A stretch of 64,000 bases of DNA. It comes from Tamarix chinensis. Taxonomy: Eukaryota; Streptophyta; Magnoliopsida; Caryophyllales; Tamaricaceae. The stretch lies in assembly GCA_030549775.1 (NCBI GenBank), contig CM060175.1:108244688-108308687 (forward strand), in the 5' to 3' direction. The position numbers were made by a program, and so were the translations under genes. Position 1 is the stretch's first letter. Each line of letters opens with the position of its first letter. Below are positions 1 to 12,300 of the stretch, in pieces. The notes under the pieces are model-generated. The model ran no database searches. It was not told where the DNA came from and was given only the letters and a program-made list of their open reading frames with translations.

Positions 1-919
1 CTATGGAGTGTTTCCGGTCTACTAGCTATAATAGTGGGGGATTCCGGGCTTGATAAACTAAACTTTACATGGTAATAAGACATAAAAAGATACTAATTAC
101 TTACATTGGAACACCTCATGAGTCGGGGCTAGTGAGGTTGATTTTTCAATCCACCAGCTATAATAGTGATCAGGTGCGTTTTTTCCTATGGAGTGATTTT
201 GGTCGACCGACTATAATAGTGGTCTGCGTTCTACCTTGTGGAGTGTTTCCGATCAACAAGCTATGATAGTGGGGTCCCCGTACTCACGCAAAATTAAAAT
301 GAGAATTGTGTAAGATAGAAATATTAGTCTAAGTCTGGAGTGATGATATGAACCTGAATTATGTTTTGTATGCCTTACTTGCCTATTTTCTTGCATGGCC
401 TTACTCATATGGTTACCTTTCTTAGTACATAGTGTATTGATCACCCATTTCATAGGTGTTGCTCATTCTCACGAGCAAATGCCCCTTCTGAGTTTGTGCA
501 GGTAGGAGGTAGCGTGTTCAATTCCTATGACATACTATATGTGTAGGGTGGAAATGTGTGATTATCGTTGGACTTACTTGGGGCCGAGAGCAAGTGCCGA
601 CCAAACTCTCTACTTTTATCTAATTTTACTTTATTGCTGTATCACTTTTTCCCCCGGGGGTTTGACTTTGTATCAGATTTTAATTCTGTATAAACGCTTC
701 AATTTCACACACTAATTTCCCTTTTATGAGTATTTCGAATTTCTACATTGCTCTGTCGTAAGTGTGCTTAATAATTGTGAGAATTTATTATTTAAACTTG
801 TGGTTGGTATGAGACTGGTTGGGGGCCAGACTTGTGATGATCACGCAGTAGCACCCCCTATACTCGTGTTTGTTTTAATTAAACAAAAATTTTCATCCGT
901 AATTTTTGGGAGTGTTGTG
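1..919 (+). repeat. 3' part of a long LTR (family L, copy I)
   Basis: This stretch matches the 3' parts of the solo LTRs at 21751-26297 (reversed) and 30903-35809. Shared marks, in order, are repeats with a CTATAATAGTGG core (about 20-275), the phrase around 435-505 that includes GATCACCCATTTCATAGGTG and GAGTTTGTGCAGGTAGG, and a decayed terminus near 900-919 resembling TTTGGGGGTGTTACA. No coding frame is recognisable; the short frames here are noise. The end point is uncertain because the terminus is mutated. A sequence like an initiator-tRNA-Met primer site lies at about 990, some 65 bases beyond, which is farther than normal. Confidence 0.6.
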
Positions 920-999
920 TATGTGTGTGTGTAAAGGGATGATTAGGAGGGAGAAGGGGTGATAAGGGGGGAAAGGTAGGGGCTTGATGTCATAGTGGT

Positions 1000-1562
1000 A
1001 TCAGGGCAGGGATGCAGGGTCTATGCAAGGTTGTTAGTTGCAGGTTGTAGGGTGGCATTGCATGGCTGAGAAAGGAAAGGAAGGTGACACACATGGAATG
1101 GGTAAGGCCCTGTTTGAGCTAGAAGAGTAAAGGGGATGAGGAGAGGGTGAAGAAGACAAGTGATGCGAGAGGGAAGGAAAAATAGAAAAGAAAGAGAGCT
1201 AGTTTGATTGGGGTGGCATAGGCTGGGAGACAGGTAGGACGAAAGAACGAGGGTGAATAAGAAAAAAAAAAGAAAGGTGGATTGGGCCAGTCGACACAAC
1301 CCAAGAAGGGGAGAAGAAGGAAAAAAAGGAAATGAAAAAGGAGAGAAAATGAAAGGAAAAGAAAATTATTGGGTTTAGAGTTTGAATTTGGGTTTAGGTT
1401 TAAATTTTGGAGAGTTCATATAAGATTTTATTTAACTGATTTTTCCCCCTAAGGTTGGGTTATGCTAAAATAAAATAAAATCACATCAGATTTTATAATT
1501 TAGATTAGGTTAAAATGTTAATATATTGAGTTTAAAATTTTATAAAACTTTGGGGCATTACA
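1000..1562 (-). repeat. 5' part of a long LTR in opposite orientation (family L, copy I')
   Basis: A purine-rich tract (about 1120-1370) is followed by an AT-rich tract that ends in TTTGGGGCATTACA at 1549-1562. Read on the minus strand this is TGTAATGCCCC followed by AT-rich and then CT-rich DNA, the same order as the first kilobase of the solo LTR at 26297 running down to 25050. It looks like a truncated LTR start facing copy I. The boundary with copy I is not clear. Confidence 0.45.
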
Positions 1563-2688
1563 AATAACCTTCAATTTCTTAGATACATTAGGTCCTACGT
1601 TGAAACAATCTTCAATGTGCTTTATTTCCTTTCTTTTCTTTGATTTGTTTCCCACCCCATTGGCTCTATATACTCTAGGACTTGAGCCTCTACACTTGTG
1701 GTTTTCTTCCTTGATTATCAACCAAATAATAAGGTATTTAAGTTTCATCTTCTTACACTTGTGATCAAGATAATTCTTAAAATCTTTTCAAAGTGGTGAT
1801 AAATTTTCAATTATTGCAACCACTTAAAATGATTTGCTAAGAGATACACCTCTAACATGAAAATAATGGATAATAACTTGAATATCCTTCACTTGAAATA
1901 TAATAGACATGGTATCTACTATTTTTTAATCCAAAAAATGACTTACAATAAACTTATTTATTCTGTCATCCTCCATCATATACTTGAAATCTAACAAATC
2001 TCATACCCCTTTTGCTATTTTAGTGCTGGAATATACATTATATAACATGCCTTATAGTTCATTGAGGATATAGTATCTATATAAAAAAAATCTATATGAT
2101 TCTATGCATCAACCACAACCACTTTGACTACATCAATCTCAGTTTCCTTAAGCTTAAGCGAGTTTTCACTTAAATACTTAGTCAAATTCAGTGTAGTCAG
2201 CCAAAAATAGTATTTTTTGTTGCCAATGTTAAAAATTTGACCTATGGAATTTTGGCAATTTCTCACCAACACCCACATTGTTTATAGGATTTGCAACAAT
2301 ATTTATAGATGAAGTCATGTTTGTTACAAAAATAGAAGATCGACAAATAAAGGAGGAGTTGAAGGAGATGAGGTATAACAATTTAAATAATACCAACAAT
2401 TTATACTATAACAAATAGCGAAGGAAAAAAATTATCTTAAGATTATAGGATGATTTAACTAACTATAGTATAGAAAATCTACAAAATTTAAAAAAAAAAC
2501 TACAATATTAATAACAAACAATAATAGTGGTAGATATGATAAACATAACAATAATGATAACATACCTTACTAATGAAATAATGGTAGACATAAGAAAGAA
2601 AAACTAAAATAATTTATTCAAATTCATCGAATACATAATGTGTCTTTGAGATAAATTTACTCCCTTTATGATGTCTAAAAATATATAT
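1563..2688. other. AT-rich intergenic DNA, nothing recognised
   Basis: There is no open frame above about 60 codons with recognisable content, and no terminal repeats or structural RNA that I can identify. The base composition is strongly AT-rich throughout. Confidence 0.5.
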
Positions 2689-5600
2689 TGTAACACCCTC
2701 ATTTTTACAACTTAAATTTTTTATTTTATGGAAGCATTAATTACCAAATTAATGGGTATTACTACCGTATTTAACATAACTTTGACTCCCTCACTTGTCT
2801 TATCCCAAGTGCTAAGGCTAAAATAAATCATAAAAATAATAAAACAATGTAAATGAGAGATAATACATAAATAAAGTTATAGATAATATACTTCATACAA
2901 CAATGGAAATAAAAAATACCAAGGGATATAAGAGTCTAAAGGAAAATCGATTACATCAAAACAGATATATTAAAGGTACAACACTGGTTTGTTTTAAATC
3001 TTAGACCCAAAATCTCATTTTGAAAATAGGATCTCTTCCCAAAGACTCTTTTCCTTGTCACTATAATATGCCTTGAGCCACTCCATATCCTTTACATAAT
3101 CATCGACAAAAGTAGTATCATTACAACTTCCTTGTACTAAGTAAATCACAATATCTTACAAGAGGTAGCATATCCACATTGCACATAGTCACAAAAGAAT
3201 CCAAAAAATCATATTGGAGCATGTACCATAACCACATGCAATAATTATGGGATAATATGTATAACATCATGTCTTAAGCTCATCAGTAACACATACTAGT
3301 TCACTTCGCATCATCTCAAGGTACAAAAGACATATCTGGTTAACCAAATAAATTCCAAATACTAAGGTAGAGCATTGAGGCAACTATCAAATCAACACAT
3401 CCAAATTAATTCTAAATACTAAGGTAGGGCACTAAGGAAACTACTGAACCAACACATCCAATTCCAAATACTAAGGTAGGGTACTAAGGCAACAAAAAAA
3501 AAATCCAAATCAAATCCCTTTTATTTTCTTTCACAATAGTTGCTTTCATTTTTAATTACTCAAATGGGATACAATCAACCCACGGATACTGAGGTATACC
3601 CAGTCACATTAGCACCTAAAGGCAACACAATACCCTTACACTAAAATCCAAGGACACAGCGGTACGTTCGGTCATACCTGCACACAAATGTAATACAATA
3701 CCCTCCAACCTCATTCACCTACTCCTTAAATATCGATACCCTCCATAAAGCCCGTAAGTCACCTATAGAGTAAACTAGGTTCTTACGTAGACACAACAAC
3801 ACACTAGTAAACCAACCCAAATGAGGGCTAATACCTCATCTTTAGGGTAGCTAATCCTAGAGAGCAACCATTCTCAACTTGAGGTCTTTCACTTTAATTA
3901 ATTATATATATCTTATGAAGTGATTACAAATATCACATACTACATAATAATTTTTATTTCCATACTTAACTATTTTCCTTTTATTTTTAATTATTAAAGT
4001 AAAGCCTAAGGTCATTGGTTTATATTAAGCCAAGTTAGCACTAAGGTCAACCTATCAAAGTCCGATGCCATCCTAATATCCATTCATTCACAAAGGATAC
4101 ATTAGGTCAAAATTATCAAAATACCCTTAAAACCCCCAATTTTTCTATTTTATTCCTTTTTGTACCAAACATTGTTAATATGAGAAAATTTTCATGAAAC
4201 GGATAAAAAATAATAATTCACATTACTTTAGCATGGAGGTAATCTTTTTGATTTAACAATTGATTGTATTTTTTTTTTACTTTTCATGCATTTGGTGGTT
4301 TACACCCACAAAACCCTAATCATGCTACTCTAACATACCACATATTTCATGCAACATGTACGTACATATTTAAAGCATAGTACAATATTTATTACGGTAA
4401 TTAACATTATGGTACATGTAGGAAAATATGTTTATCCCTAGAACATGCGAATATCAACTATCATATTCTAACCCTAATCATGCTTGCATGTTCCATACTA
4501 TTTATAACAATCATAGCTACCATGCAATATTAATCAAGAGATATTTATCATGGCATTTAAATTATAACTTGAAAAGAATGACAAAACCCTAGACACCCAT
4601 ACACAAATCATGCAACATATTACTCATGCATTTAACTTAACTTACAATAATTGAACATATCATTTGTTCAACATGTTATCATTTTATTATGCATGTCATA
4701 ATACTTGAAAAATATAAAACTCTAGCATAGTTCTAGGTCTAAACAATCCTAGCATGCTCGCAAATAAATTCTACCTTCTTATGAGCTATTGGATTTATGT
4801 AAATCCAAGCTTACACATAAAAGTACAAAATTACCTTCTCTAAGATCCTCAAGGGTTACCTAAGAAATTAACACACATTAACAAATATTAGCATTTAATA
4901 TAGCCCAAAATTAACCAAACCAACTCAAGAACAACTAACTTGTCGAAGCAAAGCAGCAAAGAAACCAACCAAAACTCACAAAACAAAGGAAGGAGGAATT
5001 GGTGGATATTATTAAGAAGAGGGGAATGAGCAACAGTGCTAAAGACCACAACTCGGGGGAATGGTTGAAATGGCCAAAACAAGGAAGGGGTTGCGGTGGA
5101 TAATGGTGTAACAAGGCGGGGAGGATCGATTATTTTGGCCAAAGCAGAAGGGTGGTGCTTGGTGCCTTTGGTCAAAGATGGTGGGAGGTGCTTTGGTGAG
5201 TTTGGACAATAGAGTTGGGGTGTTTTGGTGAGGTTGTGGGATGGTTTCAGCAGGAGTTGCTGAAGGTGAGAAAATATGGTTGGTGGTGGTGTGCATTGTA
5301 GAGAAGAAAATGATGGAAATGTAGGACACTAATGGAAATCAACGAGGCTTCTTTTGCTTGAGGGAGCTCGGGAGAAGGAGGCGGTAAAGCATGCTACATA
5401 TGTTTGGGGATGAATGCATGATACAAAGGGAGAAAGAAAATGAGAGGATGAAGGGTTTAAGAAGACGATGACATGTAGGGCACCTTCAAGCAAAACAAGG
5501 GAAGGAAACCATGAAAGAGAAGGAGGTATGGTGCAGGAGGATATTATGTTGGGAGAGGAACGGGGGACAAAACTAAAGAAAATCTAGTAGGTTAGGGCCA

Positions 5601-5928
5601 GAGGTTAGCCTAATTATTTAAATGGAGAACTGGGATAGAATATTTGATTACTAAAATTAGGGTTATTCGATATAAAATATATCAATTAAGGTCTAATTTA
5701 TAATTTATATTTAATAACCATCTCTCTAATATATTTTAACTTAATTAAATTTTTTATCTAATATATCATAATAATGATATGTATATATCAATAACATATT
5801 TAATACAAATACCCAATAATAATAATAATTAAAAATAATACACATAATAACTGAATATTACATATACATCCGAACATTTATTATACTTGGTTTACCAAAT
5901 TTATTTTCTAAATAAAATAAAATTTGCA
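2689..5928 (-). repeat. Long LTR, minus orientation (family L, copy II)
   Basis: It starts with TGTAACACCCTC at 2689. The phrase CCCAAGTGCTAAGGCTAAA (about 2805-2823) matches the same place in the solo LTR at 21751. At 3830-3895 it matches, reversed, the LTR at 54154-59249 near 57740-57800. A short tandem array built on AATACTAAGGTAGGGCACTAA lies at about 3355-3490, where other copies carry different arrays. A purine-rich tract (4980-5620) and an AT-rich end follow, the order expected for the minus orientation. The right terminus, near 5928, is decayed and I could not find target-site duplications. Confidence 0.6.
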
Positions 5929-6395
5929 ACCTGAGAATGAGTCTCTCAAATCAGTGACTCTCTTTGGTTCGAACAACAAAAACGACGTCGCCCGGTAAAT
6001 GAACTAGTAATAAATTCGGCGCAAGCACCAATCTTCTTTCTCCAGCTGTCTTACGCCTCAGGTGTGCAGTGGTGCCCTCGTCTGCGACGACCCACCCTCA
6101 CACGGAAAGCAAAGTCGAACATCAGTACATCGCTCGAAAGTCCTCCTCCTCCCTTGCCTCTTCTTCTCTCGTTTTCTCTCTCCTCAAAACTGGAGAGCCT
6201 TGTCTAACCCTGAACCTTAATCTTTCTTCCGCAACTACTTGTACCAGGTTATAGTTATTCTGATTTGTTAGCTTTATGTAGCATGGTCCATACCGCCTCT
6301 TCGCTTCTGTCCCATTGACGTTCTTATTTTTGCGCTTCAAATTTTCTGACGGTGATTTCTCAATTTTGGTGTAGTAGTAAGAAATCAAGTTAGCG
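5929..6395 (+). other. Upstream region and 5' leader of the E2 gene
   Basis: The composition changes sharply from AT-rich repeat to a mixed, CT-rich stretch (about 6020-6200), typical of a plant 5' leader. The coding start follows at 6396. I cannot place the transcription start or a TATA box with confidence. A spliced leader is possible but not shown. Confidence 0.4.
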
Positions 6396-9300
6396 ATGTT
6401 GGGTGCTCTGAGTAGAAGAGTTGCCCGTCGTGGATTGGCATCGTCGGTGAGTTAATCTCATCTGGATATCGCAACTTCTTTGTTTGTTACTATTAAAATT
6501 TTGAACGAAGCCTGTTAAAATTTTTATTGTATTTATCTCTTAAATGATTATAATAAACCTTCGAACCATATGCTGACTTTTTTGTTTTGTTAAATCAAAT
6601 CAGATTTTACGGCAGTCAATTCAGGCCAATCGCCGCTTCGTTTCAGCATCGCAAGTTTGCGCTGCAACGAAAGAGGTAACACCGGTATTCTCAATGATTA
6701 GTATTTGTTCCGGATGTGTAGATGTACTTAGTAATTCTAGATTTTGACCCTGGTGTATGTGCCTTGGCAGTCGCATTTATATATATATATGTATGTATGT
6801 ATGTATGTTGTATGTATGTATGTTCAATGATTGAATATAGACAATAGACATCCAAAGATTTTAGTGCAAGCTAGCTGAATTTCAGACTTCTGTCACAAAA
6901 GAGGTTGATTATCCGTGGTTTGTCAGTTTCGTTCATGAATGTTAATGGAACCAAGTGGCAGATTATTGTGGATTGGTTCCTTTCTGGGGCCCCAGTGTAT
7001 AAGCATTAGGTTCTATGGATAATTGGTTTCTGGGTTTATATTGCGGCTGCTGTATAACAGTGAGTGTAGTAAATTTAAAACAATATACGCGACAACAATA
7101 TGAGACAAAATGAGCAGAGAAATCAGACTTATTGTATACGTTGTGCCACAAAATTAATCGCTGCCCCGAAGCTAAATTTCAGCCGGACTGTGGTGCAATC
7201 CTCTTGCCGGTGTTGTCTTCATGGTTAACACAACAAGCTCCGGTGTTATACACTCAATGCCGAAAGCTATGGAGATTTTCAGAACAGTGCCCACCAACTT
7301 TGGTGAAACAAAACCGAGAGAGAGAAAAGCAAAAAAGCATGGTCGGGTGTATGTTTCTAAAAATTGAAGCTCAGGTTTTCCTTTATAGAAGAATCATAGA
7401 AAAAAAAAAAAACTGTTTCAATCCTATCCTTTGAAGACTCTCTCCCCCTACAAAAAATTTTCCCAAAAAGAATCAACATACCTGTCTGGATCCACACCCA
7501 CGCTCAAAGACCCAGCTGGACAGCGGTGGCATCATGCACACGTGTGTGGTCCAGCCCAACCCAGCCTACAGTGCATAGCTTCCACCAAAAATCAAGCTTT
7601 TAACTCAAAAAGGGTAGAGCAGAGAGGATATATAAACTGAATAAAAGCCATCCATCCCACCGATGTGGGACCATACAATTAAATATCGGTTCCGATACGC
7701 AATATCGGCCGATATTTATCGGATTTTGGGTCAGCCGATACGCGAAATTGGTGATACGCGATGGATTTAGAATTTCACGTATTTATCGGCGATATATCGG
7801 TTATCGACCGATATTTGCCGATATTTTACCGATATTTACCGATATTTGCCGATATTTACTGGTATTTGCTGATATTTATTGTGAAAAAAAAGTAAAAAAT
7901 CACACCGCGACATATAAAATATCATTCGCGACGCTCCGATACCGCGACACCGCGAACGCAAACGCAATCGCAACCGCGACCGCAATTTTATTGCTTGTGT
8001 GGGACTTGTGAAATACTCCCAACAGTAGCAAAAAACTAATATTTTGTTTTGCCATTGTCCAACAGTGAGTCGTTATAAAAAACCTGCCAAATTCTCATTG
8101 TTATTGGTATGGATTTAAGCATGCTTAATTATTTCGTTTTCTAACCTGGTTGAACTCAAATGATCTGCTCTCTCTTCTGTGTAGTATCTCCACCATTATG
8201 CATCATGCAAATCTCAATCTTGGAGAATCTTTGTTTCTTACCATCAAAGTAGATGCACCTCCTAAATTTTTTGTCAACCTAAGCAAAGATTATGAATTTC
8301 TGTATCTACCAGTGTTTGAAATGGCCTTAGGCGCACCTAGGCAATAGGAGTCCTAGAGCGAAGGTGCAAGGCACACACCTAGGTGATGTGAGATGCCAAA
8401 ATTATTCAAAAAAGCTAGAAAATGATTAAATGACTAAGTTTTCAGAAAAAAGTATGCCTTAGCAAGAAAATACTTAGAAAAATAACAACGATTATGGACC
8501 ATTTCTTCTTGCTGTCTCTGGTTCTCAGCTCTCTAGAATCTATCTTTTTGTCTTTGACTTTTTTTATTTTTTTATATGAGTTTAATACTACCTATGTGTT
8601 TAAAAAATGAAGTTTACTCTCTTTTTTGTATTTCCTTGAGGACCCTAACTCTACTTGTAGGCTTGCATCCTGTGTTGATTGCAGAATATGCGAAAACAAC
8701 TATTGCTATCCCCAATCAAAACTATAATGGGCTTCCCATTTTCCAAACAATGTCTACTCCTCTCCCAAGTCCCTGGCTCCCGGCATGATTTTTTTTCTAT
8801 TGAAAAGCATGTGCATGCCTACTCCTCTCCCCTAAGTACCTAGCTCCCTGCATTTTTGTTTTCTTGCTGAAAGGCATGAGCACGTCTACTCCTTTCCCCT
8901 AAGTCCCTACTTGATATTTCTAAAACCACTATTGCTCTCCCCAATCAAAACTATAAATAGGCTTCTCTTTTTCCAAAAAAGTCTACTCCTCTCCCCTAAG
9001 TCTCAGGCTCCCTGTGTGATTTTTATTTATTTATTTATTATTTTATTTTATTTTAATTTTTCTGCTGAAAGGATATTTTGCTCAAAGGCGTGCGCCTCTG
9101 CGCCTTAGGTGTGCCTCAGCCGCCTTACATGCACCTCACTCACATCACCTCACCTAGCACCAGAAAAGTCCCCCCCCCCACTGCCTTGCGTCTTAGGCGT
9201 GCCTTAGGTGCACTTTTTCAAACACTGGTATATACCCTGTTTAATCTTAAAGTTTATGAAAAGTTGGACTGGGATCATAGGATCAGGGGAAGGAGGATAA

Positions 9301-12300
9301 AAGAGAGACACTTAGAGGGTTAGAGAAAGAAGAAGGGCTCAGCTTCATTGTGGGTGGTGGCTGTAATACTGACTTAATGAAGAGGGAAGGAAGGAGGAGA
9401 GCAAAGAACAATGGGAGCGGGAGAGAATGGGGAGGTGGGAGGATGTGCCTGAGGAAGGAAAAAGGTCAATAGAGATGAAATGGTGCAAACACTTCAACAC
9501 TGATTACCTACTCACTTTTATTAATCACCATTTCTACCTCTTAGTTGTCAAATTTTACAAGTTACTTTTGAATTCTTTTTCAAACTGCGAGAGGGGATTT
9601 CTAATACTTTATTTTAAGGTGCATCACTTAGCAAGCCTTTAAAATTTAAATATTATTGTCTTCCAGTTTATCCATTCAATCAGAAAAGGATGAGAGAGAG
9701 AGATAGAGAGAGATTCGGTTTTGTTAAAATTGGTAGAACTAGAAATTTTTGTTTCATTGATGCATTCTTATGTAATTTGATATTGTTGAGTTTTGGCTTA
9801 GGATCTTCAATTTTGGATCCCAATATAGAGAAGAGAAGGATTGAAAGAACCACAAGCTTAGTTGATTTACAAAATCCACAAGGGTGATGGATGTCCCACC
9901 TTTCTTCCTTTTGACTTCATTATTGACTTCTGTAATCTTAGCCATGTATTGCATGAAAACCATTTTCTTGATTTGAGCTCATCATTTTATGGCCACATTG
10001 TAGCAAGACTTTACCATTCACCTTCTCCTAATGTTGTTCCCTATATTGGAGCATACATATGTACTTTCGCCTTTTTGTGGTCTTTGTTTCTACTTTTCAC
10101 CGGTGTTTGTAAAGGTGCATATGACACTATTGGGGATCGGCACTTCTTTGGTCTAAGGTGAGCCACCATGACTAAGGCATAGTTGAAATGCATGAGGCGC
10201 TAAGGTGCACAACTTCTATTTCTAGGTTATTAGTAGTGTTTTGATTTCATTCGTTATTTATTTATTTACAATTAATAAGGTAATTAAATCTTTAGTTGGG
10301 AAGGAAGGGAGGAGAGAAAAAGGATTATGGAAAGGCTAATAGGTATTTTTTTTTGGAAAGGAAAATATTTAATAGGGGAAAAAAAATTTATTGGGAGATC
10401 AAAAGTGTTAAAAAAAGAGAAAGAAGGAAAATAATCTCAATGTGACAGCAGTGACAACATTCAAGCACTTATAGAAAGATGATAATTTTGAGTATCTTGC
10501 TAGTATTAGTAGTTATAAACTCAAAGGTTGCTATTTTTGTAATGTATTTTTCTTATTTTTTTGAAAATTTAAATCATTTTTAGCTTTTTTTAGAAATTTT
10601 GTCGCTTGACTTTGCCTAGGCATGTGCCTGCGCCTTGCCCTTACCGTCTAAACTCCAAGACCCCTATTGTCTAGGTGCGCTTTAGGCCTTTTCAAACACT
10701 GCTTTTCACTAGGGTTAGTTGTAGACGATGTGTTCCATGTCATGTCTCTTGATCATTGAACCTTAGCATTTTGTCAGCCCTTTTTTCTTGCCCTTTGATG
10801 AAGCATTGCAAATCATCAAGTCCATGCTATCTTAAATACAATTTAATCACAATTTCTTTTGTTAACCCCCCTTTTTTTGTTATCTGAATTTTGCTTGCAA
10901 ACACAAAAAGTTTGATACTTGATGCCAAAGCAAAATATGTTTACTGATATTTGTCAATATTTGTTGACATTAACACTAGATATAAAATAAAAGTTATTTC
11001 ATTATAAATGCAATATTATTTATGGTTCATGTTGCTTTGATGGCCCAACATCTTAATCTCAACCGCAACTACAGTTATATAGCCTGGTCTTAAGTGTTAC
11101 ATTTGTGAAAAACTCACCAAATGCGGAACTTGCTTGCGGTTAACTTCTTGCTCAACAACCCTTTAATTTATCCCCGTCAGCATTCTATCACGATCTTTTT
11201 GGGCCCATCAATTTTTCTTTCTCCCAGAGACATAAATGTTTCTAGTAGGATCTGCGATACTTAGCCTGAAACAACAGAAACTACAAGGAACAAAGGAACA
11301 GAAACGGGATAATAATGGATGAAAGAAGGTGACATTGATGATAATGGATGTCAGTGAGAGTGATACAATCTAGGCAGTACGAGGACCTCGTGCCTCCCTC
11401 CTTAAGCCACTCATTCCCTGACTAACCAGGTCCTCCCTTTCTATATTTATTCCTAATGTATTAAGAGATTTCCATCTAATGGTGCTTCCCTTCCTTCACT
11501 CTGCAGACTCAGCCAAAGATATAACTCCTAACATACTTTTCCTTGATCTCAGCTGCTATTATACCCTACTAGCGGGGCCACAGTTATGCCTCAGTTCCCT
11601 CTGCCCGAGCTTCCTCATTTTTTGACTCTACCCTTCCCCTTTGATGCCTAGCATAAGTAAATATGATGAAGCCCCTATCAGTTTCAAATTATGATTGAAG
11701 GTGTACTGATGTGCTGAGTGGTTTCTCCCTTCTGTGCCCTGTTTAAGATGAGTATTGAAACTAGGTGAAACATAGACAGCCAAGGGGATTGTTTCTGTTG
11801 TTAAAGTAATGAGGAACTTGTTCGTTCATATTCTATCCAAATTTTCCCCATATCCTCATCCCTGCCCCAAACTTTGATCTGACATGAAGGACAGAAAGTT
11901 ACACTGTTTTGAGAGGCAGTTGATGACCAACCCCATGTAGCTGGGAAACAGCCAACTAGCTGTTACTCTCACTCAAGGAAACAACTATTGACTTATACAT
12001 CAATTTATTGACCATAGGTATCGATTTTTGGGTCAGCCTATTATTGGTGATATGAGACATACAAATTATTTTACGCCTGTGCACAGATGTATGAGCAATG
12101 CATCAGATATCATTTGATATTACATCCAATATTTCTGCTATCAAATTGATTTCCTTGTGAAAATATAAGAGACAAATTAGTTTTATTTTCCTTCTAAGAA
12201 TTTGTAATTGTAAAAAATTAGCTCATAACTAATCAATAATTATATAGAATCTAGTATACCATAAAACTATAGGACATTAGATCTTTGATGTAAACTAGTA

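Noticed and set aside
980..1000. Primer-binding-site-like TGGTATCAGGGC as proof of a full retrotransposon at the window start
   Set aside because: It lies about 65 bases past the apparent LTR end and is followed by inverted LTR sequence rather than gag; kept only as a remark.
7132..7434. Plus-strand 100-codon frame in intron 2 of the E2 gene
   Set aside because: No recognisable domain, no splice context, and inside a repeat-rich intron.
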